NCBI GenBank assembly: GCA_003427395.1
Contig: BFEA01000128.1
Span: forward strand, 1,215,855-1,255,902
Direction: 5' to 3'
DNA: 40,048 nucleotides
Source of the DNA: Chara braunii
Lineage: Eukaryota; Streptophyta; Charophyceae; Charales; Characeae
Made by a program: the position numbers and the translations under genes. The notes beneath the pieces were generated by a model. That model saw nothing but the letters and a program-made list of their open reading frames with translations. It was not told the origin of the DNA and did no database searches. Shown here in pieces: positions 1 through 8,805 of this stretch. Every line of letters begins with the position of its first letter. Position 1 is the stretch's first letter.

Positions 1-24
1 AGAGAGAGACAGAGAGAGACAGAT
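1..24. repeat. (GA)-rich microsatellite at window edge
   Basis: The window opens in a simple GA/GACA run. It continues off the left edge and carries no gene. Confidence 0.8.
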
Positions 25-179
25 GGATAGATAAAAGAGTACATGCCACATGGACCCATAGATAAATAAGATGGGTCAAACACAAGAGCTACTGAAGGTC
101 CCACCTGAGGGATTCAGTGGAATCCCCTTTAAAATCATGGAAACGGTACGAGGCCCGCCGTCCACAGGTCTCCCTGCAG

Positions 180-1047
180 TGACACAACCAAATCTGCCAT
201 ATCCGGAAGTAAGCCTGGCAGACAAACTGCAGCTCCTTCAGCAAAGACCAGCAGAAAGTTGGCAGAGGCACAGTAAAAGGAGATCCAGCTGCAGCTGGTG
301 CAGGTCAGCCAGTCAAACAGCAGTGACGGATTGCTGCAACTTGAACAAAGACTCATACAACATGGCCCTGAGACTGAGCCCTGAGACGGATTGCTGTAGG
401 TCCTTTTACTCTACGTCTCCAGAACAGGCCCACTTGCTGCAGCATCTGCCACAGACTCAAAAGAGGGTCGCACAACAGCGAGAACAACTGTCAAAACTGG
501 GAAGACAGCACTGGCTAAGCGCAAGAAGGAGTACGCACAGCACCTGAAACTGACAGCCAACCTAGAACTGCAGCATTTACAGCAAGTAGAAAAAGCCCAG
601 CAGGATCAGATGTTGCTGCAGCAGCTGGAACTAAAGCAAAAACAGCCAGTGGAAAAGCCCATCAGAATCAGATGCTGCTGCAGCAACTGGAAATGCAGGA
701 AAACAACAAGTCAAAAAAGCCGAGCGAGACCAGATGCGGCTGCAGCACCTGGAGCTGCAGCAAAAACAGCAGTGGGAAAAGCCCTAGCACAATCAAATCC
801 TGTTGCAGCATCTGGAACAGCAGCAAAAACAACAAGTGGAAACAGCCCAGCAGGATCAGATGCTGCTGCAGCGACTAGAACTGCAACAGAACAGCAGTGG
901 GAAAAGGCCCAGCATGACCGGATGCTGTTGTGGGAACAGCAAAAGCAATACAGGGGAAAGTGCTCCAGCTGCAGCAAAAACAGCTCACTTGAACCGGGAT
1001 CGTGCCGAGATGGCAAATCCTGTCAGTGGTGAAGAAGGTGGGCGGTG
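180..1047 (+). pseudogene. Broken glutamine-rich coiled-coil coding sequence
   Basis: No single frame stays open, but pieces in all three plus frames encode the same kind of peptide: Gln/Leu/Glu-rich stretches such as DQMLLQQLELKQKQ and LQHLEQQQKQQVE. The sequence therefore descends from one glutamine-rich coiled-coil protein now split by single-base deletions. The clearest part is the 63-bp repeat at 604-978; the part from 180 to 600 is a more decayed version (for example LQLLQQRPAES near 230). No catalytic motif is visible. Retroelement Gag proteins and repetitive host proteins can both look like this. The LTR-like fragment just downstream suggests a mobile-element origin, but its orientation (that of a minus-strand element) does not match this plus-strand frame, so the link is uncertain. 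Confidence 0.55.
604..978 (+). repeat. 63-bp coding minisatellite, six units (three heptads each)
   Basis: Unit starts at 604, 666, 728, 791, 854 and 916 are recognised by GAYCAGATG followed by a CTGCAGCA-type stretch. Spacing is 62, 62, 63, 63 and 62 bp. A 63-bp unit is 21 codons, exactly three heptads, which suits a coiled coil; each 62-bp interval marks a one-base loss that breaks the frame. The last unit degrades near 978. Confidence 0.75.
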
Positions 1048-1104
1048 ATGGTGGCGATGGAGGTGGAGCTGGAAAGCTGATCAAGCATGACAGTGACAGC
1101 ACAC

Positions 1105-1310
1105 CGCACATACCATAGTATAGCATACTCCAAGGCTCTCACAATACAAAGTGCAGAATGAAGTGAAACAGATAGCAGCTAGGGTATACCCCCAGCGAAC
1201 TGATACCGATTGGGCTGACTGGTACCGACACAGGTAACGGACTGGACTAACGCTTGGCCTGTGAGATCAGGCCGAACAGGCACTAAGCTGAATAGGCCCC
1301 CGACCATAGG
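1105..1310 (-). mobile_element. Divergent LTR fragment related to the 5 kb / 13 kb LTRs
   Basis: Blocks shared in order with the LTR at 13079-13388 include TACTCCAA, TGCAGAATGA, GGGTATACCCC-AGCG and a CTG-CTGGTACCGACA-AGGTA stretch. The segment matching GGCCTGTGAGA is inverted relative to the intact LTR. There is no PBS or target duplication beside it, so it is a truncated relic of a related but older family, placed in the minus-strand orientation. Confidence 0.55.
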
Positions 1311-2135
1311 CTGGGAAAAAAAGGACCCATGCACGATCCTCATGCCTATAATGGATCAGGAGAGCCGTAAAACACACTATCTGCAAAAATAGAGGAATTC
1401 TGCAAACAACAATGCTGAGAAATATAGGATGTGGAGCAAGTCCATGCAAAGCAGATGTGATGCAGCCTAAGCTACATAATGTCGTAAAGGAAAAGGAAAC
1501 ATCTGATACGCAAATCCTTCTTCTTCTTTTTTTAAACCACCAGTACTTCTGAGGCACATTTCTCTGGGGCTGCAAACTCCCTGCGCACCAAAATAAAACG
1601 AATCGGTGCGGGTCTCCATTTTGCTTTGGAGGCTGAGCACCAAAAGTTGCGGCTGCATGCGCGCCGTGACTTTGAAAAAATGGTTGGGAAACATACTGGT
1701 GGTTTAAATGCAGTAGGATGGCTGGGAAAGGCACTAGTGAGAAAAGGTCCAGGTTGTTGTAGAGGTTGGATACTGGACATATGACAGTCACCATCGGTAA
1801 TCGGGCATTCACCCTGCCTCTCATCAATTGCCCTGGTGGACCCTTACCCTAGTGTTAACCACCCGGGACCATCAGTCATCATCGTCTTGGCGGGGTGACC
1901 TGAAAAAGCAGTTGCAGGCACCTGGGCTAAGCAAGGACCCCTACATCCCTGTTCAGGCCCGGTTGAAGCAAACATCGTACAAGCCCATTACACGGGTGCT
2001 TCTGGAGCTAGGTATGAACATGCTGCTACAGACCTTCATGAGGGGGTTCAGTGGGCTCCCATCTAGCATAGCAGACTTGATATCGTAGTCTAGTCAATAG
2101 GTTAATTGATAGCCCTACTATCTTAACCCCAAAAA
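1311..2135. other. No recognisable gene
   Basis: A 186-codon minus-strand open frame (1267-1827) and an 86-codon plus-strand frame (1828-2088) are open. Neither shows a family motif, and the minus-strand one runs back into the LTR fragment. I see no splice-bounded exon or RNA gene here. Confidence 0.5.
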
Positions 2136-2238
2136 AACGTACATACGTTCTATTCAACTAACCTCTGGAAAACGGGTCCTCATAAATCACTGATTTTTTT
2201 TCAAATAGAACATACCATGAATATAACGTATGTACGTT
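2136..2238. repeat. Small palindromic element with 14-bp perfect inverted ends
   Basis: AACGTACATACGTT at 2136-2149 is exactly inverted at 2225-2238, with 75 bp between. Nested inside is GTTCTATT facing an inverted copy in TCAAATAGAAC. It resembles a tiny MITE or fold-back unit; related sequence occurs near 4738 and 13508. Confidence 0.55.
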
Positions 2239-2341
2239 GTATTGTGATGCCCAAACCTCACGCCCAACGCGACTTCCTGATCAGAGTAGGATGTGGGCCT
2301 GGAAGTGCGAAAAGGGGTGTGCCAAGGATTTTTGGGAAAGT

Positions 2342-2364
2342 GGGGGGGGGGGGGGGGGGGGGGG
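2342..2364 (+). repeat. Uninterrupted run of 23 G
   Basis: A homopolymer of 23 G preceded by GGGAAAGT and followed by CCC. It could form a G-quadruplex on the plus strand; its length in the assembly may be unreliable. Confidence 0.8.
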
Positions 2365-4737
2365 CCCAGGCCAGAACTGAGATCTCCTGTGGCAGGGTTT
2401 TTTGGGCTCGTGCAATTTGGCGGAGAGGGCGGGCTGCCTCTGGTCATAAGGCAGATGGCATGCGCGGGTCACTCAAGGTCGGGCGAGCCATTGGTTCCGA
2501 GAACGGCAGTTTGCGGGAAGGTCCCTTCGGGGTGGGTGGGGTTCCGATGAGTCAGGGCGTCGAAAGTTGCCACGTGGCGCCGGTCGTCGTGTATTTGGGT
2601 TAGGCCTCCGGGTCTCTGGGGTTCTCGGATCGCCGCGTCGTCGGCAATTTCCGCAGGGTGTACTGGGCCAGTAGGGGGCTATGGCCTTCCACGGGACAAC
2701 GCTGAGTTGGTGATACGGAAGAAGAAGGCGGAAGGGAGGGAAACTGGTGGAGATAACGACTAAGCCGGGGTGGGTGAAGTAGTGGGTGTGGTCCTGAGTG
2801 GGGAAATCAGAGCACCGGGGGGCGCTAGTGGTGGCGCAGTGAAACTCCCTAGGACATAGTCGGTTCTCGGTGAGGCAATGGTATCTCTGTCGGAGGATTT
2901 CATTTACCCAGGGGGTGAAGTAGTCCGGGTCGTACGACAACGACTTCGAGCTCTCTGAGCATGGCATTATGTCATTGCAGGGCTACGAGATGCCTAAGGG
3001 CGGGTCTGTGCCGATTGCGGTCACCGCATGCCAGCACGTGCAGGCTTGTGCGAATCGAGTCGTGCTTACGCGTGTTTGCCCGGGATGATTGCTCCGCAGC
3101 AGACCCCGGATGGCCGTATCCGATCGAATATTATTCCTGCAATCGATGGTTCTTTTTGGAATTGACAAATCGACACACGGGGGCACTTGTAAATGCGCAG
3201 ATCAAGTCGCGTTTACTCGTGCCCTCGTGTGGCGTTCACTGGGCCCGACTTCCAAGTGTCTAATCGCTCCGTAATTTTTGAGCATGCAAGATGCAACACC
3301 CACAACAACTTAATCAAAAGACGAGTAAGGACGAGAATAGGATTACTGATTGCGCAAAATTCCTATCCTACTTATGAGTACATCGAAGGCAGTAAACAAA
3401 GGCAGAGGCAAGGGATCCGAAAGGAAATCAAATAACCAAACATGACGTCCATACATTCATTCATTCAGCAACACACACACACAATGCATCTAAGATGAAA
3501 TTCGCAAGGACAAGTGTGAGCAAAACCCAAGTCCAGATTCCGAAAAACAAAAAACGGGCAAATCACCCGGAGCCGAAATCAAAATTTATATACACGAGAC
3601 AGGAGGGAGAAAAGATAAAAGAATCAGCAAATCCTCGCCCATCAACCTCAACTCTCTCTTCTTCTCTCTCCTTCTCCGATACGGACAGTTCATCGTCTCG
3701 CACCAACCCACGAAGCCGTCACCCCGCTTAGTCCTCCCGCACCCGTCAGGTTCGCCCGTGCCCACAGTCCGTCGTGGCCCGCATCAACCCCGCACGTTTG
3801 GCACCAGCTCGTCGGGTCGCCCAACTCCTGCTCTCTTCACCTCTTACTTCGCTCGTGTGCCGACCCTCTCTGATCGGGCAACCCCGAGCTTCCAACAGCT
3901 TGGTTAAGAGAGCTGATTAATCGCGCAGCCGGAATTTATAGCGTGCATGCATGCGCGAAGAACACGGAATTACAAGGACTTAGAAGGGAGATTAGAGAGG
4001 GAGCGCCTGCGTTATGTATGACCGGGACGCGGCGTGGGGGACGTAGCCACTCTCCACGCATCGATCTGATCAGGCAGACCGTGGCTACCAAAAACGCAGC
4101 AAAAGAAAAAGAAGAAGGGCGGAAAAGACGAAGCGCAAGAAGAAAGATACAGTTACAATGGCGCCAACCCAAAATTACAGTTACACACCCGATTAAAGGC
4201 GCCGACTAATCAGAATTTCGTTGCAGCCACATGAAGAAGCGCGTAAGCAAAAGGCACCGCGCGGCAAAAGAAAGTCCTAATTACAAAATTCCCAAATTCC
4301 TATCTAATGCGAAAAAGCAAAAGCACAAGTTCCGGAAAGAAAATCCGAAATTCCAAGAACCATCGGGGCTCGACAAAATTCGAAAAAGGATTCAAAAAGA
4401 AATTCAAAAAGAACGAAGCAAATTCTCGCACGATGTCTGCGCCTAAAAGTTCCGAAACCGAAACAAAAGAACGACGTCAACTTTTAGTAATCACGCGCGT
4501 GGCGGCGCGCCAGCCATCCACCCGACCAATCAATCGCCCATCCCGGGACACACCTAGCTCTGAACTCAGCCATCCGAAAAGAATCGACGCAAAAGACGAA
4601 GAAGCGAGGGTACTGATGCAATTTCCCATCCATCCCAATCTCCCGTAGTTGGCCCAACCTTCCCAGCTTAGGACCCCTCGTTGCAATCGCGCAGAAAGTC
4701 GCGCGCTACAGAAAGTGGTTCGTCACAGTATTCGGAC
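2365..4737. other. Long stretch without a recognisable gene
   Basis: 2365-3440 is GC-rich with a 164-codon minus frame (2473-2967) of Pro/Arg/Ser-rich composition and no family motif. 3440-3500 has ATTC and CA repeats. 3900-4640 is A-rich, and its plus frames read Lys/Arg/Glu-rich low-complexity peptide (for example 4231-4446). I see no domain, tRNA, rRNA or clear splice pattern. Confidence 0.5.
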
Positions 4738-4755
4738 ACAATGTACGTACATTGT
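4738..4755. repeat. 18-bp perfect palindrome
   Basis: ACAATGTACGTACATTGT equals its own reverse complement. The core GTACGTAC and the following TTGTATTC resemble the small inverted-repeat elements at 2136-2238 and 13508-13576. Confidence 0.7.
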
Positions 4756-4819
4756 ATTCGGATTTTTGAAAATCTCAAATTTCAAAAAACATCAGAAAAT
4801 TACGAAAAAAAAAAATATT

Positions 4820-4892
4820 GTATATTATTGCAATACAAACAACTTTTGTCGGAGGGTCATGACGAAATTCACAACCAAATTCAGAAGAAAAA
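4820..4892 (+). repeat. Flanking repeat, left copy
   Basis: The block ATACAAACAACTTTTG, then a GA-ATTCACA-CAAATT stretch and an A-rich end, recurs at 13403-13470 on the other side of the gypsy element. The two copies are similar, not identical. They show that the element landed in or next to an existing duplicated repeat. Confidence 0.6.
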
Positions 4893-4962
4893 AAAAAGAA
4901 ACACGAGAATAAAAATGTTATTTTCACGGCGAGGATATTTGTTTTTTTATTTCTTTACAATT

Positions 4963-4969
<7 letters not shown>

Positions 4970-4996
<27 letters not shown>
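4970..4996. repeat. Poly(A) run at the gypsy insertion site
   Basis: 27 A directly follows nine T (TTTTTTTTT then A27), two bases before the target duplication. It belongs to the pre-insertion site. Confidence 0.8.
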
Positions 4997-4998
4997 CA

Positions 4999-5003
4999 AA
5001 TGT
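4999..5003. other. Target-site duplication, left copy (AATGT)
   Basis: AATGT directly precedes the LTR end TGTGGCGGACC and recurs right after the other LTR at 13389-13393. Five bp is the usual duplication for Ty3/gypsy integrases. Confidence 0.85.
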
Positions 5004-5202
5004 TGTGGCGGACCCATCGGGTGAGGTGCTCCGCCTGGGATACAAATGGAGATGGAGGATGAGGGAGGAGTGAGATGGCACAGCTAAGCTCCCACGCAAG
5101 ACTCCAACGCACGTACTCCAAAACTGTGCGAATGTAGAATGATCAGGAAAACAGACAACAGTTGGGGTATACCCCAACGGACTGACTGGACTGGACTGGA
5201 CT
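5004..5202 (-). mobile_element. 3' LTR, truncated to 199 bp
   Basis: It aligns to the inner 199 bp of the 310-bp LTR at 13079-13388, including TGTGGCGGACC, the AGATGGAGGATGAGGGAGGA stretch and GGGGTATACCCC. The 111 bp that should form the start of U3, ending in CCGCTACA, are missing, and so is any pyrimidine run (plus strand) that would represent the polypurine tract. The break is at about 5202, inside a CTGGACTGGACT repeat, and abuts integrase coding sequence. Confidence 0.88.
5162..5177. promoter_or_regulatory. LTR palindrome TTGGGGTATACCCCAA
   Basis: A 16-bp perfect palindrome within the 3' LTR. The 12-bp core GGGGTATACCCC recurs at 13239-13250 in the 5' LTR, and a near copy lies at 1182-1191. 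Conservation in all three LTR relatives suggests a control element, possibly including the TATA position; this is inference. Confidence 0.45.
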
Positions 5203-6570
5203 TGGTAGACATCGTGCACACGAGCCTGACTTAGGTAGTCGGGCAACTTCACACGGAAGCTGACCGGGCTAGAAACCGTATCAGAACCGACGGCCTGGAG
5301 GATGCGGCATGGGCCAAAGAAGCGACGCCGAAACTTACGAAGCATGTCCAATTCGAGCTGTAAGTGGCGGGCGACGATAAGCACATCATCACCGACTTTA
5401 AATGGATGATCCATCCTCGATCGGTTCACATGTGCTGCCATGCGAGTCTAGGAAGCGACTATGTGCTCATGTGCGGTCTTCATGATCGACGTCATGTGTG
5501 CAACCCAATCATCCAGCGTGAGACAACTCGTGTCGGGGTGCATCTGTGACGGTCGAAGGAAGTCCGCGGGAACACGAGGGTGATAGCCGAGGTCACAATA
5601 GTAAGGCGACATTCCCGTGGTTGGCGAGACGGCGTGGTTGTAGGCTATCTCCACGTGGGCAAGATGGAGATCCCACCGCTGATTGTCACGAACAATCTTT
5701 CAGAGAATATCTCCGAGAGTCCTGTTCATGACCTCGGTCTGATCATCAGTCTGGGGATGGTAAGACGAGGAGAAGCGGAGCTGGGTGTCGTACACCTCGT
5801 TGAGCCGTCGCCAGAATCGGTTGGTAAAGCGCAGGTCACGGTCAGATATGATGCTCAGAGATAAGTCATGGTCACGCACGACTCAATCAAACACGATGTC
5901 GGTGACCTCACGTGCACTGATGGCATAGCGGCACGGCACAAAGCGTGCACGCTTCGTGAAGCGGTCGACGACGACCAACATAGCATCATGACCGCGGGGG
6001 GTCGGAGGACTAAGAGGACCGATAAAGTCCATCGAGATGGACTGCCAACGACCCTCAAGAATAGGAAGAGGTTGGAACAAACCATAAGGCAAGTGGTTCG
6101 CACTGTTAACCTCCTGACAGGTGGGACACTCTGCGACGTAGTCCTTCACAAAGTCCTTGCGCTTCGGTCAGACGTACAGGCGGCTTACACAAGCCAACGT
6201 CTTGTAGAAGCCCATATGACCGATGGTTGCCTGGTCATGAAACTCTGCTACTGCCGGGACACGTAGTTGTTCAGTGGAAGGAAGGCAAATACGGGGCTCT
6301 CTGATGCCCTGTGAACCATGCCTATACGCAAGACCGTTATCCCCGAGAGAGTAGTTCGGGATGGTCTTGCTACTCCAAAGGGTCGCATGGATGTCGCGAT
6401 AATCGGGGCAGTGACAGCACTGAGTGTGAAACTTATCAATCACCGAGTGGTGGACGGTGGTGACTGAGATGGCAGCGAGCTGGATCTGCTCCTGATCATG
6501 GTCAGGGCGCCGAGATAAGGCATCTGCGACCCGATTAGTCTCACCCTTGATGTGCTCAATGGTGAAACTA
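5203..6570 (-). pseudogene. Integrase region of the gypsy pol (broken)
   Basis: In minus-strand order: an HHCC zinc-binding part with EFHDQATIGHMGFYKT (about 6195-6250) and ECPTCQ (about 6114-6137), split by a frameshift near 6160; the catalytic core starting at SMDFIGPL (about 6030) with the first acidic residue; RDLRF near 5830 with the second; a SSSYHPQTDDQTE stretch near 5740 with the catalytic Glu; and a C-terminal GPY/F-type module (FKVGDDVLI near 5395, RRRFFGPCRI near 5320). Integrase inserts the cDNA into the genome. The three acidic residues are present, but the frame shifts several times. After HDVYQ the frame passes straight into LTR sequence because of the 3' deletion, so any chromodomain is lost. 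Confidence 0.85.
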
Positions 6571-6589
6571 AACTCATATAGGTTGCGCC

Positions 6590-7200
6590 ACCAGCGAGCC
6601 TGTCGAGGAGTGAGCTTCGATTTTGTCAGAAAAACTTGTCCGTACGCACCGTGAATGGTGCCCCGTGCAAGTAGTGACGCGAGTGCCGAGCGGCATAAAC
6701 TACTGCGAGAACCTCACGTTCATCAGCGGTGTAGGTTATCTCGGCGGGAGGGAGCTGACGGGAGTGGAAGGCTATTGGACAATCACCTGAGCGAGACTCA
6801 ACAGTGTCGTCCTCGATGATGGTAGGAGAATAGTCAATACTAGAAGGCTTGTCAGTAGCTGGACGAGTAGACGTCAGGCGGGTGGTAGTGGTAAGGGTAG
6901 GGGGTGAGAAGCGAGGGATACGAGGATGAGAGGAATCAGGAGAGGAGGGGAAAATATGAGAAAGCACTGCTCCTACAACAAAGTCTGACGCATCGGTGGT
7001 AAGGATAAAAGGGCGATAAAAATCGGGTAGGTGAAGAACTGATGCACATGTCACCGCCTTCTTGAGGGCGCGGAAGGCGTCCTCGCAGAGGGGTGTCCAG
7101 AACCATGGCGGGTTCTTCCGGAGGAGGGTGGAGGTAAGGACGTAGGAATACCTAGCGTATCCCTGGATGAAATTACTGTAGTAGCTAGTAAGGCCTAGAA
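6590..7200 (-). pseudogene. RT connection and RNase H of the gypsy pol
   Basis: An open stretch (7270-6626) runs from the end of the RT thumb/connection (SFLGLTSYYSNFIQGYA) into RNase H. TTDASDFVVGAVLS (about 6960-7001) carries the first catalytic Asp; AFHSRQLPPAEITYTADERE (about 6715-6780) carries the Glu-containing helix; HYLHGAPFTVRTD follows. RNase H degrades the RNA of the RNA:DNA hybrid. Between VLSHIF and DCPIAFHSR sits an extra Ser/Thr/Pro-rich segment of roughly 50 residues, unusually long for this hairpin region. A frameshift near 6630 separates this part from integrase. Confidence 0.85.
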
Positions 7201-7232
7201 AGCTGTGAAGCTGCTTGGCGGATGTGGGGACG

Positions 7233-7321
7233 GGCCACTCCGCAATAGCAGTGATCTTCGCGTCGTCCATATGGAGAGGCCACTCCGCAATAGCAGTGAT
7301 CTTCGGTCGTCCATATGGAGA
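7233..7321. repeat. 45-bp tandem duplication inside pol
   Basis: The 45-bp copy at 7233-7277 (GGCCACTCCGCAATAGCAGT...) is repeated at 7278-7321 as 44 bp, one C shorter in the CTTCG(CG)TCGTCC part. It lies between the RT palm and the connection and destroys the frame. Confidence 0.9.
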
Positions 7322-8250
7322 CCCCGGTCAGACACGTAGTGTCCTAAGAAATTCACTTTGTGCTGGGCAAAGCGGCACTTGCTCAGCTTGGCGTAGAAGC
7401 CATGTCTGCGCAAGCGGTCAAGGACGTCGCAGAGGTGTTTGAGATGCTCCTCAAGGGTACGACTGTAGACCAGGATATCGTCGAGGTAGATAAGAACGTA
7501 CTGTTTCACGATGTCCCTGAAGATGTCGTTCATCGCCCTCTAGAAGGTAGCGGGTGCGTTGGTGACGCCGAGTGGCATCACCGTAAACTCGTAGTGGCCG
7601 AAGCGCGATCGGAAAACTGTCTTCGGCTGGTCCACTGCAGCGACGCGAATCTAATGGTAACCGCTACGAAGATCAATCTTCGTAAAGAAGCGGTTGCCTG
7701 CAACTCATCGGAACGAAGTATGGGGTAACTGTTCTTAACCGTGTAGCGGTTGAGGCCGCGATAATCGATGCAGAGACGAAGCGTTTCATCCGCTTTGCAA
7801 GCAAAGAGGACGAGTGCACCCCACGGGGAGTTGCTGGGTTTAATGAAACCCAGTCTCAGGAGCTCCTCAAGCTGACGCTTGAGTTCGGTGGCCTCGGGGA
7901 TCGAGCGTCTGTAGGGTGCCTGGTGGTGAACACGATAGTCAGACACAAGCTGGATGGAATGCTTGGCGGCGCGCATCAGTGGGATGCCGGCGTACGAGAA
8001 CGACGACGCAAAAACGTCGTGGTACTCTTTAATAAGGTCACGAACTGCGGGCTCCAGGTCGACCGTATAGCGTGCGAGTTCCTCAGCGTCAGCGTCGGCG
8101 CGCGACAGCGGGGTGGACTCGACGGACGGCGGAGGGACGGAAGTAGAGATGGGAATCATGGAGATAGAAGGAGGATCTGGCCACAAAGAGATGAGCTCGG
8201 CGTCGGGACAGGGTGGATCATAGTGCAACAGATCCGTAACATTCACCATA
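7322..8250 (-). pseudogene. Reverse transcriptase of the gypsy pol (broken)
   Basis: The 223-codon frame 8249-7578 carries the RT N-terminus: [31 protein letters not shown] and [16 protein letters not shown] are the standard Ty3/gypsy fingers and palm landmarks. The next segment is in another frame (7533-7195) and holds the active site YLDDILVYS at about 7462-7488 and the SKCRFAQHKVNFLGH block. Between them the frame shifts near 7680 and 7540. The enzyme copies element RNA into cDNA in the cytoplasmic particle. The active-site Asp pair is intact, but the protein cannot be made in one piece. Confidence 0.9.
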
Positions 8251-8439
8251 AAGAAGGTGACGTCGTCCTGTCGGATGAAGTGAGCGAATTGTCAAGGCGA
8301 GGTAACAGTGATAGTAGGAGATGGTGTGGACACAAAAGGCTCTGGGGGAGGAGGGTCAAGGTGTCGTGTCGCGGTAGTACCTATGAAAGGTACGCGATAC
8401 GTCTGTCCACACTTCGTTTTGAGAACGAGAGTTTTGGTC

Positions 8440-8765
8440 ACCCAATCAGCCTCGGTGCTGCGGAACCGACAAGACTACGGAGTACCGAGAATGAAGTCGT
8501 ACCCCGTCTCCATCACATCGAAATGTGCAGAGGAGCGGTGGCGATAAGACGCCGGGGGACGATCAGTCGGCTCGAGAGTGAGGAAGAAAGGGAGGTCGGT
8601 GACCGTCTGATCGAAGAAGCGCTGGGTCTTGTCATCCCCTAGGTTGACAGAGATGGGAGTCGGAGACCCTATCGTGGGTAAGCGGGTTTCTTTCACCACA
8701 CGTGGGTGAATGAAGTCGTCGTGAGAACCGGAATCCCACAACGCTGAGTACACACTCGTGGAGGT
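8440..8765 (-). pseudogene. Aspartic protease of the gypsy pol
   Basis: The frame 8753-8475 contains ALWDSGSHDDFIHP, with the catalytic Asp at about 8735, and ends with YDFILGTP, the usual second protease landmark. The retroviral-type protease dimer cuts the polyprotein. The triplet after Asp is SGS, not the commoner (S/T)GA. It lies directly between the gag C-terminus and RT. A short frame break separates it from the RT frame starting at 8249. Confidence 0.75.
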
Positions 8766-8805
8766 CCCCAGTCGTACTGGAATGATCGGGAGGGTGCGAT
8801 CAAGG

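Noticed and set aside
1267-1827. 186-codon minus-strand open frame as a gene
   Set aside because: It overlaps an LTR fragment and has no recognisable family motif.
2473-2967. 164-codon minus-strand open frame as a gene
   Set aside because: Pro/Arg/Ser-rich composition from GC-rich sequence, no domain and no supporting neighbours.
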